Shown here: positions 34,901 through 43,822 of the stretch, one piece after another | Layout: every line of letters starts with the position of its first letter | How positions within the stretch are numbered: the first letter of the stretch is position 1 | Origin: Gammaproteobacteria bacterium | Lineage (GTDB): Bacteria; Pseudomonadota; Gammaproteobacteria; Enterobacterales; Alteromonadaceae | Assembly (NCBI GenBank): GCA_018825965.1 | Contig: JAHKAA010000045.1 | Coordinates: forward strand, 121,528-185,527 | Length of the DNA stretch: 64,000 nucleotides | Direction: 5' to 3' | Notes under the pieces: model-generated | The model's input: only the letters and a program-made list of their open reading frames with translations | The model's database searches: none | Told to the model about the DNA's origin: nothing | Translations under genes and position numbers: made by a program

Positions 34901-35538
34901 GTTAAATGCAGCACAGGAACCAGCACTTGCTCGTTGTTAATCAGACGAAGCTCTGGCCAGATAAAATCTTTACCAAAACTATTTACAGCGGCCTGGCTTA
35001 TCGCGTCACCAAATTTTGCGGTATTAACAGCTGTAAACTCAAAAGCATTCAGATACAGGGTGTTGATTTGAACAGCTTCGGAGCTATGGCCTTGCAGTAA
35101 AGAGCGATTTAACAAGTTATAAACCTGATTTCTGATAAACCGGGTTTGAACAAATCTGTCGCCTATACGTTTGGCCAGCGGATAGTGAGGGAAAATAATA
35201 GTGATCCCATCATTCAGAATAGGGATCATTTGTGGCGCAGGCAGACTACTTTTACGATTTTCAAGCAGCTTTTTGTGAAAGCTTTCTATCGTATTTGCTG
35301 CGGCTACCGTTTGATCATCAATTTGTGCATGCTTGATAAACTGCACATCGCTCTGCTGCACCCGAACTATATTATCCAGACTGTTTATTGTGCCCTGAAT
35401 ATCTATGTCACTTAATAGTTGCTGAGCCTGCACCAATGTAGGAAAAAACATTGGAAACACAAATGTAAAGATGTTTAAGTAAACAAGAGCTCGCTTCCAG
35501 AAAGCAGGCATGACAAAAGACTTATTACTATTTTTCAT
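31930..35538 (-). CDS. haemagglutinin-like DUF637 protein with C-terminal nuclease-like toxin domain
   Basis: 1202 residues. A secretion segment is at residues 15-40 (KRALVYLNIFTFVFPMFFP). A beta-helical haemagglutinin region follows (about 200-560: GGSIQANGDLNLLVGGTLQN, GNISIQSYSDLVLQGGSISG). After a hydrophobic alanine/glycine-rich part comes a DUF637 region (about 686-845), then TAENAAEHNAF near 925, in the place of the VENN motif of CdiA proteins. The C-terminal 150 residues look like a PD-(D/E)XK nuclease: Glu1073 in YGEQIAAQLF, Asp1101 in NNGADLLAID and Glu1116-Val-Lys1118. No TPS domain is present; that domain is on the preceding gene. The start is 13 bases after that gene's stop. Confidence 0.85.
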   Translation of the reverse strand: MKNSNKSFVMPAFWKRALVYLNIFTFVFPMFFPTLVQAQQLLSDIDIQGTINSLDNIVRVQQSDVQFIKHAQIDDQTVAAANTIESFHKKLLENRKSSLPAPQMIPILNDGITIIFPHYPLAKRIGDRFVQTRFIRNQVYNLLNRSLLQGHSSEAVQINTLYLNAFEFTAVNTAKFGDAISQAAVNSFGKDFIWPELRLINNEQVLVPVLHLTDLTVNQQTVNGHQVEFGGPVAEFNSITIESGTLRTYRDTFLKTAEDLVVQPGGSIQANGDLNLLVGGTLQNISGTLSAAQNINIIAGQYVQKTMVHTFSNGTEQGTRLGKIASVDAQGNISIQSYSDLVLQGGSISGNTIVLRSDGNISLVTQQTTVVNNQVIQGGSSSQSTIEHLASKLSAQDSIYLIATGAIELNAATLHADKGVIKLLAEQGVYISNAFNQFQSERSSKVRKVTEQEQEFQTIAIRASLEAGKGVLIASTLGDIIMQAASIKSGEGTEINARNGKVNLMLAKEQDHYYYNKVKKGTWKIKTETKQDQTENAVYNSIVGGVKVHASHGVTLEFAQKEGQTLQQTLADMAGTQDLAWMNTLYNDPQFTNNIELVYQKLEELHIHKKTSNLSPAAMAVIAIAVAVAMGPAGAGWLGSGTNAIGASSFANAAAMQAGALTLATQATTGLASGKGIGGTLESMLQEDSIRSLAVSMVTAGVLDHIGDYGSDFFGAVDKNAQFLSSDTLISLGNQATQAVVQATVSAGISTVINGGGFSSFSQSFSASLKQAGIAAVGEYMSSSIGKAYKNTDINGVIRYVAHAGAGCVLGLASKEAGSTSGGGQESCLTGAGGAVVGEAIADVYKAQKLEELFNKHKSLTDELKANGATDAQIAAIYTSSSAQNHFNKEVAKLTAAGVDLAKLGGAISAYIAGADVNLAAMTAENAAEHNAFFLIPLGLMVLKGIDIALTANELYDIYETLAKDPAQGQNLLEQWLMEQAAGGLIGKAIPGFKTFDELLDWLKRNDVVSSSMLKDIKDNVDSGKSNASSGSITVHNAIDKPLDLKNVAGEFEFITKVSGLHDAKINDGFYGEQIAAQLFKDATNLDFTDIVKNKSNNGADLLAIDLDNKTIWLVEVKSSQRDKFPNPDSLDLKRRGTDWIDQVANGKLWNQPVTAEAKAYAIDLKKKLDSGVFTLKPILAKVQVPAPGQTGVATVKVTPAG

Positions 35539-35551
35539 ATGCTATCCCTGC

Positions 35552-38116
35552 TTAATTAAGATACTTTTTCAGATCGGTTACTGTTATTTCAGCGTCTTTA
35601 TTTCTCTCCAGAGTCATACCGTATCCATATGGAGGATTGCCGCCAAAGAATAAATAAATTACTGAGTAGTAAAATTTGAATTTATCCCCATTGAGGGCGT
35701 AATTTTTTAATGTTCTACTCTTTTCACCATAATAATAATAATAAGGGATATGGGTAGGCACAGAGTCTTTTAAGGTTGATATATGCTTTACTAATGCCGA
35801 GTAAATCTGGGCATCGGTTAGAGATGTATCACCTACTGTAGATTTTTCTTTGATAAGTTCATCAATAGATTTACTAATTTCACCATATTTACAGAGGGGT
35901 TCATAAATATCTTCGCGAGTCCGGTACATCCCTTTACACTCCACCCAGGAGGCTTTTAATATTTTGTTATTAACTTCTGATTTAGAAATATATTTATAAT
36001 TTTCCTCATCGATACGGTAGGCAAAGGATGCCAGATAATCTCTTACCAGATTTTGTATTTCTACTTCATGTACATTGAGATTAGTAACTACCAGATCTGC
36101 CAATGATGGTGTGTCTTTATTTATACCAAATACACTACCTTGTATCGAAAATAGCGTTTCAGCTTCAGCCACCGTAGTCTGAGTAGTTGAAGTACAGGAA
36201 CCATAAGTCAGGCAAGAATTGGACTTGTATTCATCACGGAATGTGACAGATTCAGACAGCTGCAAGCCTATGGTTTTTACTTTAGTCTGATGAAAATGTA
36301 CGTCACCAAAGACTTCAAAATATGAGAACGCATTAGTAAAGCTTTCTACTATTTCTTCATTAGTAGCACCGTCACTCACTCTAAGTTTTCCAAAAGAGTA
36401 CAATCGGCCAGGAGGCGAGTATTTAATTACTTTTGTCTCAGTACCTTTTTTGATTTGATCTGCAGTCTGAGGTTTATCAGAGTAAGTAAAAGTAGAGACA
36501 ATAAAGCTGTCAGCCTCAAGGCGATAGCGTTCGTTTAACACGACCGGAGAGTTTATTTCAAACTCGCCATTCTGATTCAAACCTATGATGCCTGAAGAAT
36601 TTAAAACATACTTACTGGTTTTGATCTGAAGAGAACGCTCAGCTAGCAGAGAAACTTGCCTGGATTTTTCAGTACTTACTTTAATACCAGACTGCCAGCT
36701 TTCGCTTGTACTCTTTTCCAGATAATAAGGGTTGATATTTTCAAAAGCTACTGCTTGTATTTTTATACTGTTTGCCGAAATAGTTCCGGATAAAACAGGC
36801 TGATCAACACCTGATGGCTCAGAAATTTTGTAATAGCTCCCTTGCTTTAATGAAGTGTAATCAACCAGCGTATCCAGATGAGTTTTATTTTCCCCCAGAA
36901 GCATCTTTCCTGAGCGGGAGCCGTTAATTACAGTACCACTTTGAGACGTAAGCACAATGTCATTTGCGGTAATTTTTCCACCGAATGAGTTGTTAATATC
37001 TTTAACAGATTCAATAGATACATTTGAAGAGTCTATTCGCCCTGTATTCATAAAGTAATTCGAGCTTGCCGAAAATCCGGCATCTGATATATAACCTTTG
37101 TTATGAATGTATTCACCAGCAATAAATAAAGTGCTATTACTTACAATATTGGCTGCATTCACAATACTTCCATAAGACTTTACTGAAACTATGCGATCTG
37201 AACTAGCATGCCCCGACAAGTGAATAGTTGCCTGTGTATTTTTAACTGTCTCAAAAAAGATCCCTTCTATAGGAGCATAGATACCCGCAAGTCTGTTGCT
37301 GGTCGCTAGCAGGTCTGAATCTGTACTTAAGTTGGCACTGCTGGATATGGTGCTGGCAGAGAGGACTCCAATACTGGCCGCGTTAATAGTTCCAGCCAGC
37401 GTAAGACTACCTCTCTGCTCGGTGTAGGCATCCTGAACAGTCAAAGTCTTATAATCCAGTAGAGAAACAGAAGCATAAAATGTAATACCGCCGCTCCCAA
37501 TCACCAGATTTCCGTTGTCTGTCACCGCAAAACCACCGTTAGGATGGGCAGTGCCTTTTAAATTAGTATCAATAATACCTGCAGCATCTATGGTATTGGC
37601 TACCACTTCAACTGACTGTACCCCCGGGGCTTTTAGCCCGCGAATCAAAATATTGCCGCGATAATAGACATTAATAATGCCGGAAGAGGGAGTGTAGGTA
37701 CCCACTGTCAATGTGACTCGTCCCGCATTTTTAAAACCACATTGACCACACACCATACCTATATAGTTTGTATTTATAAGGTCTGCGTTACTTTCCGCAT
37801 TAACAACAACTATCAGATCGGCTGTTTTTCCTATCAATTCTATTTCATTATATAATCCAACCTTGTCCGCGCGTATCAGGATAGTTTGCGCTGGGTTGTC
37901 CTGATTGTTATATATCACCAGCTTTTTACTGTTAACAGTAAATTCTGAGAAATCATTGATCGACACCCCATCAACAGATGGAGAAGCAACCATTATGCTG
38001 CTATCAGTTGAGTTTACAATAGTAGCCGGAGAGCCAGGTTTGAGTACAAATTGGTTTGCACTTAAACTTGCAGATGCAAACAACACTAATATAAAAACAA
38101 ACTTCTTGAACAACAT
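35552..38116 (-). CDS. exported protein with FHA/CdiA-type TPS domain
   Basis: 854 residues with a signal peptide (cleavage near SLSA, residue 20). The first 150 residues match the two-partner-secretion domain of filamentous haemagglutinin and CdiA: ASPSVDGVSINDFSEFTVN (44-62) and the CGQCGFKNAGRVTLTVG motif (123-139), the equivalent of the usual GCGFxNxxRxTLTTG. Beta-helix repeats run to about residue 600 (VSIESVKDINNSFGGKITANDIVL). The C-terminal 250 residues are not repetitive, contain several cysteines and end in a tyrosine-rich stretch. Full-length exoproteins are usually one polypeptide of over 2000 residues; here the N-terminal half ends at a stop and a new gene begins. The gene is AT-rich compared with the chromosome around it. 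Confidence 0.85.
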   Translation of the reverse strand: MLFKKFVFILVLFASASLSANQFVLKPGSPATIVNSTDSSIMVASPSVDGVSINDFSEFTVNSKKLVIYNNQDNPAQTILIRADKVGLYNEIELIGKTADLIVVVNAESNADLINTNYIGMVCGQCGFKNAGRVTLTVGTYTPSSGIINVYYRGNILIRGLKAPGVQSVEVVANTIDAAGIIDTNLKGTAHPNGGFAVTDNGNLVIGSGGITFYASVSLLDYKTLTVQDAYTEQRGSLTLAGTINAASIGVLSASTISSSANLSTDSDLLATSNRLAGIYAPIEGIFFETVKNTQATIHLSGHASSDRIVSVKSYGSIVNAANIVSNSTLFIAGEYIHNKGYISDAGFSASSNYFMNTGRIDSSNVSIESVKDINNSFGGKITANDIVLTSQSGTVINGSRSGKMLLGENKTHLDTLVDYTSLKQGSYYKISEPSGVDQPVLSGTISANSIKIQAVAFENINPYYLEKSTSESWQSGIKVSTEKSRQVSLLAERSLQIKTSKYVLNSSGIIGLNQNGEFEINSPVVLNERYRLEADSFIVSTFTYSDKPQTADQIKKGTETKVIKYSPPGRLYSFGKLRVSDGATNEEIVESFTNAFSYFEVFGDVHFHQTKVKTIGLQLSESVTFRDEYKSNSCLTYGSCTSTTQTTVAEAETLFSIQGSVFGINKDTPSLADLVVTNLNVHEVEIQNLVRDYLASFAYRIDEENYKYISKSEVNNKILKASWVECKGMYRTREDIYEPLCKYGEISKSIDELIKEKSTVGDTSLTDAQIYSALVKHISTLKDSVPTHIPYYYYYGEKSRTLKNYALNGDKFKFYYSVIYLFFGGNPPYGYGMTLERNKDAEITVTDLKKYLN

Positions 38117-38285
38117 TACACATCCTTCCGCAACGAGATTTTAATATAATTTAAAAACTCTACTGTATTTAATTTTCACACAGATACTGTGCAATCTATT
38201 TATTTTTATATCAGTGTTTTTGAGCCATACTACAAAACTCAGTATTAATACCTAATTTTTAATTCTGAAAAAGTGAGCTTACGCT

Positions 38286-38306
38286 GGCCCTGCTTTTGCA
38301 GGGGCC
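38286..38306 (-). terminator. possible terminator of the 115-aa exported protein gene
   Basis: GGCCCTGC and GCAGGGGCC pair across a TTTT loop, about 55 bases past the stop of the gene at 38361-38708. The T run after it on the minus strand is missing, so termination is uncertain. Confidence 0.4.
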
Positions 38307-38360
38307 ATGGTATTTATTCAAGGTTTGTGGAGTGAGCTAAAGCAAAGTTTTCGTCGTCTG

Positions 38361-38708
38361 CTAATTGATGACCCGAACATGACCTATTTCAGCAAAATCG
38401 GTGCCTGCCCAGTAAGGGATACAGTTTGCAGTTACCCATATGTCTACTGATTTACCGGCCATATAAGCCGATAAAAGCAGAGTAAACCAGGTTTTCTGTG
38501 TGGTGGGATTTATAAATATGTCTCCTCCGTCTTGTATTTTACAAGCATGAGGGTTTGAAAAGTTGGATAACTTGACTATAGCGGCGTTCTCGTTCATCGC
38601 ATATATAGATGTAATGGTCGCCTTACCAGACCAACCCGCATCAGCATAACTACTTACTGAAACCAATAAGAAAAAACTAATCAAAACTAAGTATTTTAAA
38701 AATTTCAT
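38361..38708 (-). CDS. small exported protein of unknown function
   Basis: 115 residues with a signal peptide ending near SSYA. The mature chain of about 93 residues has the pattern ATITSIYAMNENAAIVKLSNF, one cysteine near the middle, FTLLLSAYMAGKSVDIWVTANC and a terminal EIGHVRVIN. Many gammaproteobacteria encode exported proteins of this size and pattern (strand, buried cysteine, LLSAxxxGKxVxLxxxxxC, then I/V-rich end) but I know of no function for them. It lies upstream of the TPS-domain gene, same strand, with a 244-base gap, so it is probably a separate unit at the edge of the island. Confidence 0.7.
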   Translation of the reverse strand: MKFLKYLVLISFFLLVSVSSYADAGWSGKATITSIYAMNENAAIVKLSNFSNPHACKIQDGGDIFINPTTQKTWFTLLLSAYMAGKSVDIWVTANCIPYWAGTDFAEIGHVRVIN

Positions 38709-38886
38709 ACCATGCCCTTATCATAATAGGCCCAACTCACTTTAAATTTGGGTCTGTTTATATGCCATCATATCCGCCGCTGAGGCATTTGATTAAAAGG
38801 GCGCAATTCTACCTAACATAGATTTGGTTGTATATATTTACACTTTGGCTTTTTTAATTACATTGATTAACAATTGCGGCAGGTTG

Positions 38887-41169
38887 TTAACTGAGTAGCT
38901 GGAGGGTGGAAACACAGCTAAGCTCATCATCTTTACTCAGCTTTTGTTGCCAATACAACGCAGGGGCCGGGCGGCCAAATAAATAACCTTGCATCAGCTG
39001 GCATCCCAGGCTTTGCAGGAAGCGGCGCTGTATATCGTTTTCTACCCCTTCGGCCACTATATTCAGATGTAAGGCTTTGGCCAGCTGAATAGTGGTATGC
39101 AAAATACGTACAGTGCGGCTATCCTGAGGAATACAACTGACAAAACGTCGATCTATTTTGATGGTATCGGCCGGGCAATCCACCAACTGGCTTAACGACG
39201 AATGGCCAGTACCAAAATCATCGATAGAAATGCTAAAACCATACTGATGCAGCGCCTTTAAACGCTTATGCAATAAAGGTTGCTGCACCGCTATATTGGT
39301 TTCGGTGATTTCCAGTTGCAGGTAGCGGGTAAGCCAGGGGTGATCAGCACTTAAGCTCATCAGTTCAGCAAAAAAGCTGTCATCCAGAAGCTCAGGCCCG
39401 CCCAGATTAATAGCAATAGGGTATAACAAGCCCTGTTGCTGCCAGTTTTGCAAAATGCTGACACTTTGTTGCAGCACTAAACGGGAAAACATAGTCATTA
39501 AGCCATGGCGTTCTGCCATCAACACAAAACAATCGGGGGCTATGGCCTGCCCGTCGACAAACCAGCGGCTTAAAGCTTCAAAACTCTGGATTTTCCCTTG
39601 AGGGTCCACCTTAGGTTGTAACCAGAGTTCCAGCTGCTTTTGCCGTATGGCGTCGCGAAACGCATTCAGCAACTGATAATCCTGTTCCAGTTGCTGAGCT
39701 TGTTGCTGATCATAAAAACTAACGGCCTGACCAGGGCTGGATAACTCCAAAGCCAGTTCACATTGTTCAATGAGTTGCTGAGCATTCTGGTTATAGTTCC
39801 GCTCTGTAAAACTGACCCCAAACTGATAATTCATCCGGGCTGTGTAAGGACCCACTGTCAGCTCAACAGGCAATTGACTGGCAATAGCTTCAGCCAGCTG
39901 TTTTGGATCCAGCACATTCAAATCCCCTTTCAGCCAAAGCGCAAACTTCACGCCCCTTACTCTGGCTAAGACGGCATCAGAGGGCAGCGCCGCTTTAGCT
40001 ACTTTGGAGAAGTGTTGTAATAACTGGCTGCCAAATTCGTAACCATATTGCTGATTCAGGGTTTTGACATGACGTAACCGGATAATAGCCATCAGCCCAA
40101 ACTCATGTGGCGCTAACTGCTCCTGCTTGTAATTCACCAGTTCAGTAAAACCGGCCACATTAGGTAAACAGGTTAAAGCGTCATAATGCAGCCAGCTGTC
40201 CTGCGCTTTCTGGCTTTGTTTTAATTGCTGCTGCAATTGACGTAAAGCGCTGATTTCCTGCAGGCTCACCACATGATGGCCGGATCGGGTTAACATCAGA
40301 TGTTTTAAGACCAGACTGGAGTCAGGCCGGCTTTTTAAACTGCACTCCACTTTGCCTTTCAGCCAATGGCCCTGCAACTGACTGTCCTGCACAAAGTTCA
40401 GCAAAGACAATAAATTAGCTTGTTGTTCAGAATCCAGCCCCAACAACTGAGAGGCCAGACTATTGCATTTGATGATGTCGCCTGAGGCTGTCACCAGTAC
40501 AGTAGCTGAACCATTATGCTCAAATAACTCTTCGTAATAATCATGGCTTTGCACCAGATGTTGGTTCAGCTCCCTGAGCTGTACAGCACTGCGTTTTAAG
40601 GTGCTGAACACCCGGGCTGCGGCCAAAGGCAGGCACAAATTAAAAAACAAAAATAATAAGCCATGCAAATAACTGTGACTGGCAGGCAAGGTGATAGACC
40701 AACCCGCCAGATTAGCCGGAGCCTGATTTTGTAGCAGATAAATAAAAGGAATAAAATTCAGTGCCATAAAAACTAAAGCAGTTCTGAAGCCAAAAAACAT
40801 CAGACTGATCATCGGCAAGGTGTAGATAAAAATGATGCCAAGTTTACCCAGCTCAAAGTTATCCACCAGGACTAAAATACAGAGCCCGGCCAATATCACT
40901 ATGGCCAGCAAAGCAGCGGCACTGCGTTTCACATAACGGTTGGAAATAAACAGGGTGGACAGTAACGCAAGGTAAAAAGACAAGGTGATGGCGATCACAT
41001 GATAAGCGCCAATTTGCCATGCTTGCCACGAGCTGTGCAGCACTATAGCAAACACCAGACAAAGCCCGGACAGTACAATAATACGCAGCACACTTTGTTG
41101 CCAGAACGCGCTATCAGCACTGTCTAAATCCTGAGGCCTCAGCCGCAGAAAACGACCTAACCACTCCAC
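38887..41169 (-). CDS. membrane EAL phosphodiesterase with degenerate GGDEF
   Basis: 760 residues. Six to seven membrane helices (about 28-190), a PAS-like domain (about 205-310), a GGDEF domain and an EAL domain (about 505-745). The GGDEF signature is lost (RGVKF in ARVRGVKFALWL), so diguanylate cyclase activity is unlikely. The EAL catalytic motifs are intact: FEALSRW, INLGGPEL, LEITETNI, DDFGTGHSSL, KIDRRF and VAEGVEN, which predicts c-di-GMP hydrolysis. The degenerate GGDEF may bind GTP and regulate the EAL domain, as in other tandem proteins. It is monocistronic between the island and cysH. Confidence 0.9.
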   Translation of the reverse strand: MEWLGRFLRLRPQDLDSADSAFWQQSVLRIIVLSGLCLVFAIVLHSSWQAWQIGAYHVIAITLSFYLALLSTLFISNRYVKRSAAALLAIVILAGLCILVLVDNFELGKLGIIFIYTLPMISLMFFGFRTALVFMALNFIPFIYLLQNQAPANLAGWSITLPASHSYLHGLLFLFFNLCLPLAAARVFSTLKRSAVQLRELNQHLVQSHDYYEELFEHNGSATVLVTASGDIIKCNSLASQLLGLDSEQQANLLSLLNFVQDSQLQGHWLKGKVECSLKSRPDSSLVLKHLMLTRSGHHVVSLQEISALRQLQQQLKQSQKAQDSWLHYDALTCLPNVAGFTELVNYKQEQLAPHEFGLMAIIRLRHVKTLNQQYGYEFGSQLLQHFSKVAKAALPSDAVLARVRGVKFALWLKGDLNVLDPKQLAEAIASQLPVELTVGPYTARMNYQFGVSFTERNYNQNAQQLIEQCELALELSSPGQAVSFYDQQQAQQLEQDYQLLNAFRDAIRQKQLELWLQPKVDPQGKIQSFEALSRWFVDGQAIAPDCFVLMAERHGLMTMFSRLVLQQSVSILQNWQQQGLLYPIAINLGGPELLDDSFFAELMSLSADHPWLTRYLQLEITETNIAVQQPLLHKRLKALHQYGFSISIDDFGTGHSSLSQLVDCPADTIKIDRRFVSCIPQDSRTVRILHTTIQLAKALHLNIVAEGVENDIQRRFLQSLGCQLMQGYLFGRPAPALYWQQKLSKDDELSCVSTLQLLS

Positions 41170-41344
41170 ATGCTGCCCCTCATTCCATTTGTTCAGGCCT
41201 GTGCAGGCTCTGATCGCACCAGCCTGCTGCTGGCGCTTAAACCGAATGAATGTAATGGTTAGGCTTGTTAACTACAAGTTATTTTTATTCACTTAAGGGA
41301 CTAAGTCGACAACTGGTATCATTTAGCCGTTCAATGGCGGCGAA

Positions 41345-42085
41345 CTAAATGCCGTCGCCATCCAGATGAATACCACATTCCCGGCCAAAACCGTTAAAAC
41401 GGGTTTCTTCTTCTGTCATGCCCAGTTCGAGTTTGCGGGTGGAATGCACATCACCCACTGAAACATAACCTTGCTCCCACAAAGGGTGATAGGGCAAGTC
41501 GTGTTCTTTTAAATAATAAAACACATCTTTATTGGTCCATTCGATAATAGGCTGCACTTTGACTGTGCCACGGCTGATATCGATAATATCTTTGTCAGCA
41601 CGGGTACTGGACTGGCTACGACGTAAGCCGCTGAACCAGGTGCCTACGTTCAGTTCTTTCAGCGCACGCTGCAAAGGCTCCACTTTATTCATATGGTTGT
41701 ATTGTTTAATACCTGCTTCGTTTTCCCATAACTTGCCAAAACGGGCTTCCTGCCAGGCCGGACTTAAATGGGCACGGTACACTTTCAGGTTTAGCTGTAA
41801 CCGTTCTTTTAACTCATCAATAAACTGATAAGTTTCAGGAAATAAATAGCCTGTGTCGGTTAACAGCACCGGAATATCAGGCCGCGCACTGGTCACCAGA
41901 TGCAGCATCACAGCCGACTGAATACCAAAGCTGGAGCTTAAAATCTGCTGATCCGGTAAATGTTCCAATGCCCATTTCACCCTTTGTGCTGGCGTTAAAG
42001 GCAACAACAGCTGATTGGCTTCTGCCAGCAGTTGTTGTTGCTGCTGCACATCCAGCTGCAACAGCTGTTTATACTGACTCATCAT
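41345..42085 (-). CDS. cysH: phosphoadenosine phosphosulfate (PAPS) reductase
   Basis: 246 residues. It reduces PAPS to sulfite with thioredoxin or glutaredoxin. The ATP-pyrophosphatase-like core begins SSSFGIQSAVMLHL, with TDTGYLFPETY and SGLRRSQSSTRA; the catalytic cysteine is in the terminal ECGIHLDG. The lack of additional Cys-Cys pairs for an Fe-S cluster means a PAPS, not APS, reductase, which fits the presence of cysC. It lies 21 bases after cysI as the last gene of cysJIH. Confidence 0.96.
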   Translation of the reverse strand: MMSQYKQLLQLDVQQQQQLLAEANQLLLPLTPAQRVKWALEHLPDQQILSSSFGIQSAVMLHLVTSARPDIPVLLTDTGYLFPETYQFIDELKERLQLNLKVYRAHLSPAWQEARFGKLWENEAGIKQYNHMNKVEPLQRALKELNVGTWFSGLRRSQSSTRADKDIIDISRGTVKVQPIIEWTNKDVFYYLKEHDLPYHPLWEQGYVSVGDVHSTRKLELGMTEEETRFNGFGRECGIHLDGDGI

Positions 42086-42106
42086 ATGCCCCTTAATCTA
42101 TTGAAC

Positions 42107-43822
42107 TCAGGCATGAAAGTCGGTTTTTGATACTTTCACTTCGGCGACAACGCCCACACGCACCACAAAATCACCAAAACATTCGTTGTTTGTACGCTCA
42201 GCAACCCAACGCCCAATCAGAGCATCCAGAGCTTCAAGAATTTGAGCTTCAGCCACGTTATCTAAATAGAGTTTTGGAATACGGGTGCCCTGGGTATTGC
42301 CACCTAAATACAGGTTGTATTTACCAGGACCACGACCTACTAAACCTGCTTCGGCTAACATGGCGCGGCCACAACCATTAGGGCAGCCGACCACTCGTAA
42401 AATAATGTGATCATCAGGCACACCGTGTTTGGTCAGCAGCTCTTCGACGTGAGTGACTAAGGTTGGCAAATAACGTTCTGCTTCTGCCATAGCCAAAGGA
42501 CAGGTCGGTAAAGACACACAGGCCATAGAGTTTTTACGCTGCTCTGTCACGCTGTCGTTGATCAGACCATGCAAACGGGCTAAAGCTTCAATGTCGGCTT
42601 TGTCTTCGGCGGCTACACCAGCGATGATCAGATTCTGATTCGCCGTCATGCGGAAGTCGCCTTTGTGAATACGGGCAATTTCAGCCACACCGGTTTTTAA
42701 GGTTTTGCCCGGATAATCCAGAATACGACCATTTTCGATAAAGACAGTAAGGTGATGTTTGCCGTCTATGCCTTCAACCCACCCAAAACGATCACCACGG
42801 CCAGTGAATTCATAAGCACGGCTTGGCTGAAACTTCACGCCCACCCGTTTTTCCACTTCGGCTTTAAATACGTCTGCGCCTATGCGGTCTATGGTGTATT
42901 TGGTTTTAGCATTTTTACGATTGACCCTGTCGCCGTAATCACGTTGCACTGTGACCACATGCTCAGCCACAGCCAACACATGCTCCAGAGCAATAAAACC
43001 AAAGTCTTCGGCTTTACGTGGGTAAGTGCCTTTATCACCGTGGGTCATGGCAAGGCCACCACCGACCAGAACGTTAAAGCCAACCAACTGACCATTTTCG
43101 GCAATAGCCACAAAGTTTAAGTCGTTGGCATGCACGTCGACGTCGTTTTGCGGCGGTATCACTACTGTGGTTTTAAACTTCCGTGGCAAATAGGTTTCGC
43201 CCAGAATAGGTTCGGCTTCTGTGGTTTCGACTTTCTGTTCGTCCAGCCAAATCTCTGCGTAGGCTTTGGTTTTTGGCAATAAATGCTCAGAAATTTTTGC
43301 CGCCCACTGATAAGCCTGCTGATGCAATACGGACTCAACAGGGTTAGAAGTACATAATACGTTGCGGTTAACATCACCAGCAGTGGCAATAGAGTCGATG
43401 CCGATGCTGTTCAGCATCTGGTGCATCGACTTGATGTTCGGCTTTAACACGCCATGAAACTGAAAAGTCTGACGGGTGGTTAACCTAATGCTGCCGTAGA
43501 TGGTTTTCTCTGCAGCAAATTCATCAATGGCCAGCCATTGTTCTGGTGTGATAATACCGCCCGGCATACGGGCACGTAACATGACGTTATGCAGAGGTTC
43601 CAGCTTTTGTTCTGCACGTTCAGCACGAATATCGCGGTCGTCCTGCTGGTACATACCGTGGAAACGGATCAACATAAAGTTGTCGCCGTTAAAGCCGCCT
43701 GTGATTTCGTCTTTTAAATCTTTGGTGATAGTGCCACGTAATAAATGACTGTCTTTTTTCAGCCGTTCGTTATCAGACAGCTGACCTTGCACCTGTAAAT
43801 CCGGATTAATTGGCTGAGTCAT
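42107..43822 (-). CDS. cysI: sulfite reductase haemoprotein (beta) subunit
   Basis: 571 residues. It carries siroheme and a 4Fe-4S cluster and reduces sulfite to sulfide with electrons from CysJ. Siroheme-binding Arg motifs are visible (GSIRLTTRQTFQFHG), as are the cluster cysteines in CVSLPTCPLAMAEAERYLP and CPNGCGRAMLAEAG followed by the GRGPGKYNLYLGG tail. Length and motifs match E. coli CysI. The start overlaps the cysJ stop by one base. Confidence 0.97.
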   Translation of the reverse strand: MTQPINPDLQVQGQLSDNERLKKDSHLLRGTITKDLKDEITGGFNGDNFMLIRFHGMYQQDDRDIRAERAEQKLEPLHNVMLRARMPGGIITPEQWLAIDEFAAEKTIYGSIRLTTRQTFQFHGVLKPNIKSMHQMLNSIGIDSIATAGDVNRNVLCTSNPVESVLHQQAYQWAAKISEHLLPKTKAYAEIWLDEQKVETTEAEPILGETYLPRKFKTTVVIPPQNDVDVHANDLNFVAIAENGQLVGFNVLVGGGLAMTHGDKGTYPRKAEDFGFIALEHVLAVAEHVVTVQRDYGDRVNRKNAKTKYTIDRIGADVFKAEVEKRVGVKFQPSRAYEFTGRGDRFGWVEGIDGKHHLTVFIENGRILDYPGKTLKTGVAEIARIHKGDFRMTANQNLIIAGVAAEDKADIEALARLHGLINDSVTEQRKNSMACVSLPTCPLAMAEAERYLPTLVTHVEELLTKHGVPDDHIILRVVGCPNGCGRAMLAEAGLVGRGPGKYNLYLGGNTQGTRIPKLYLDNVAEAQILEALDALIGRWVAERTNNECFGDFVVRVGVVAEVKVSKTDFHA

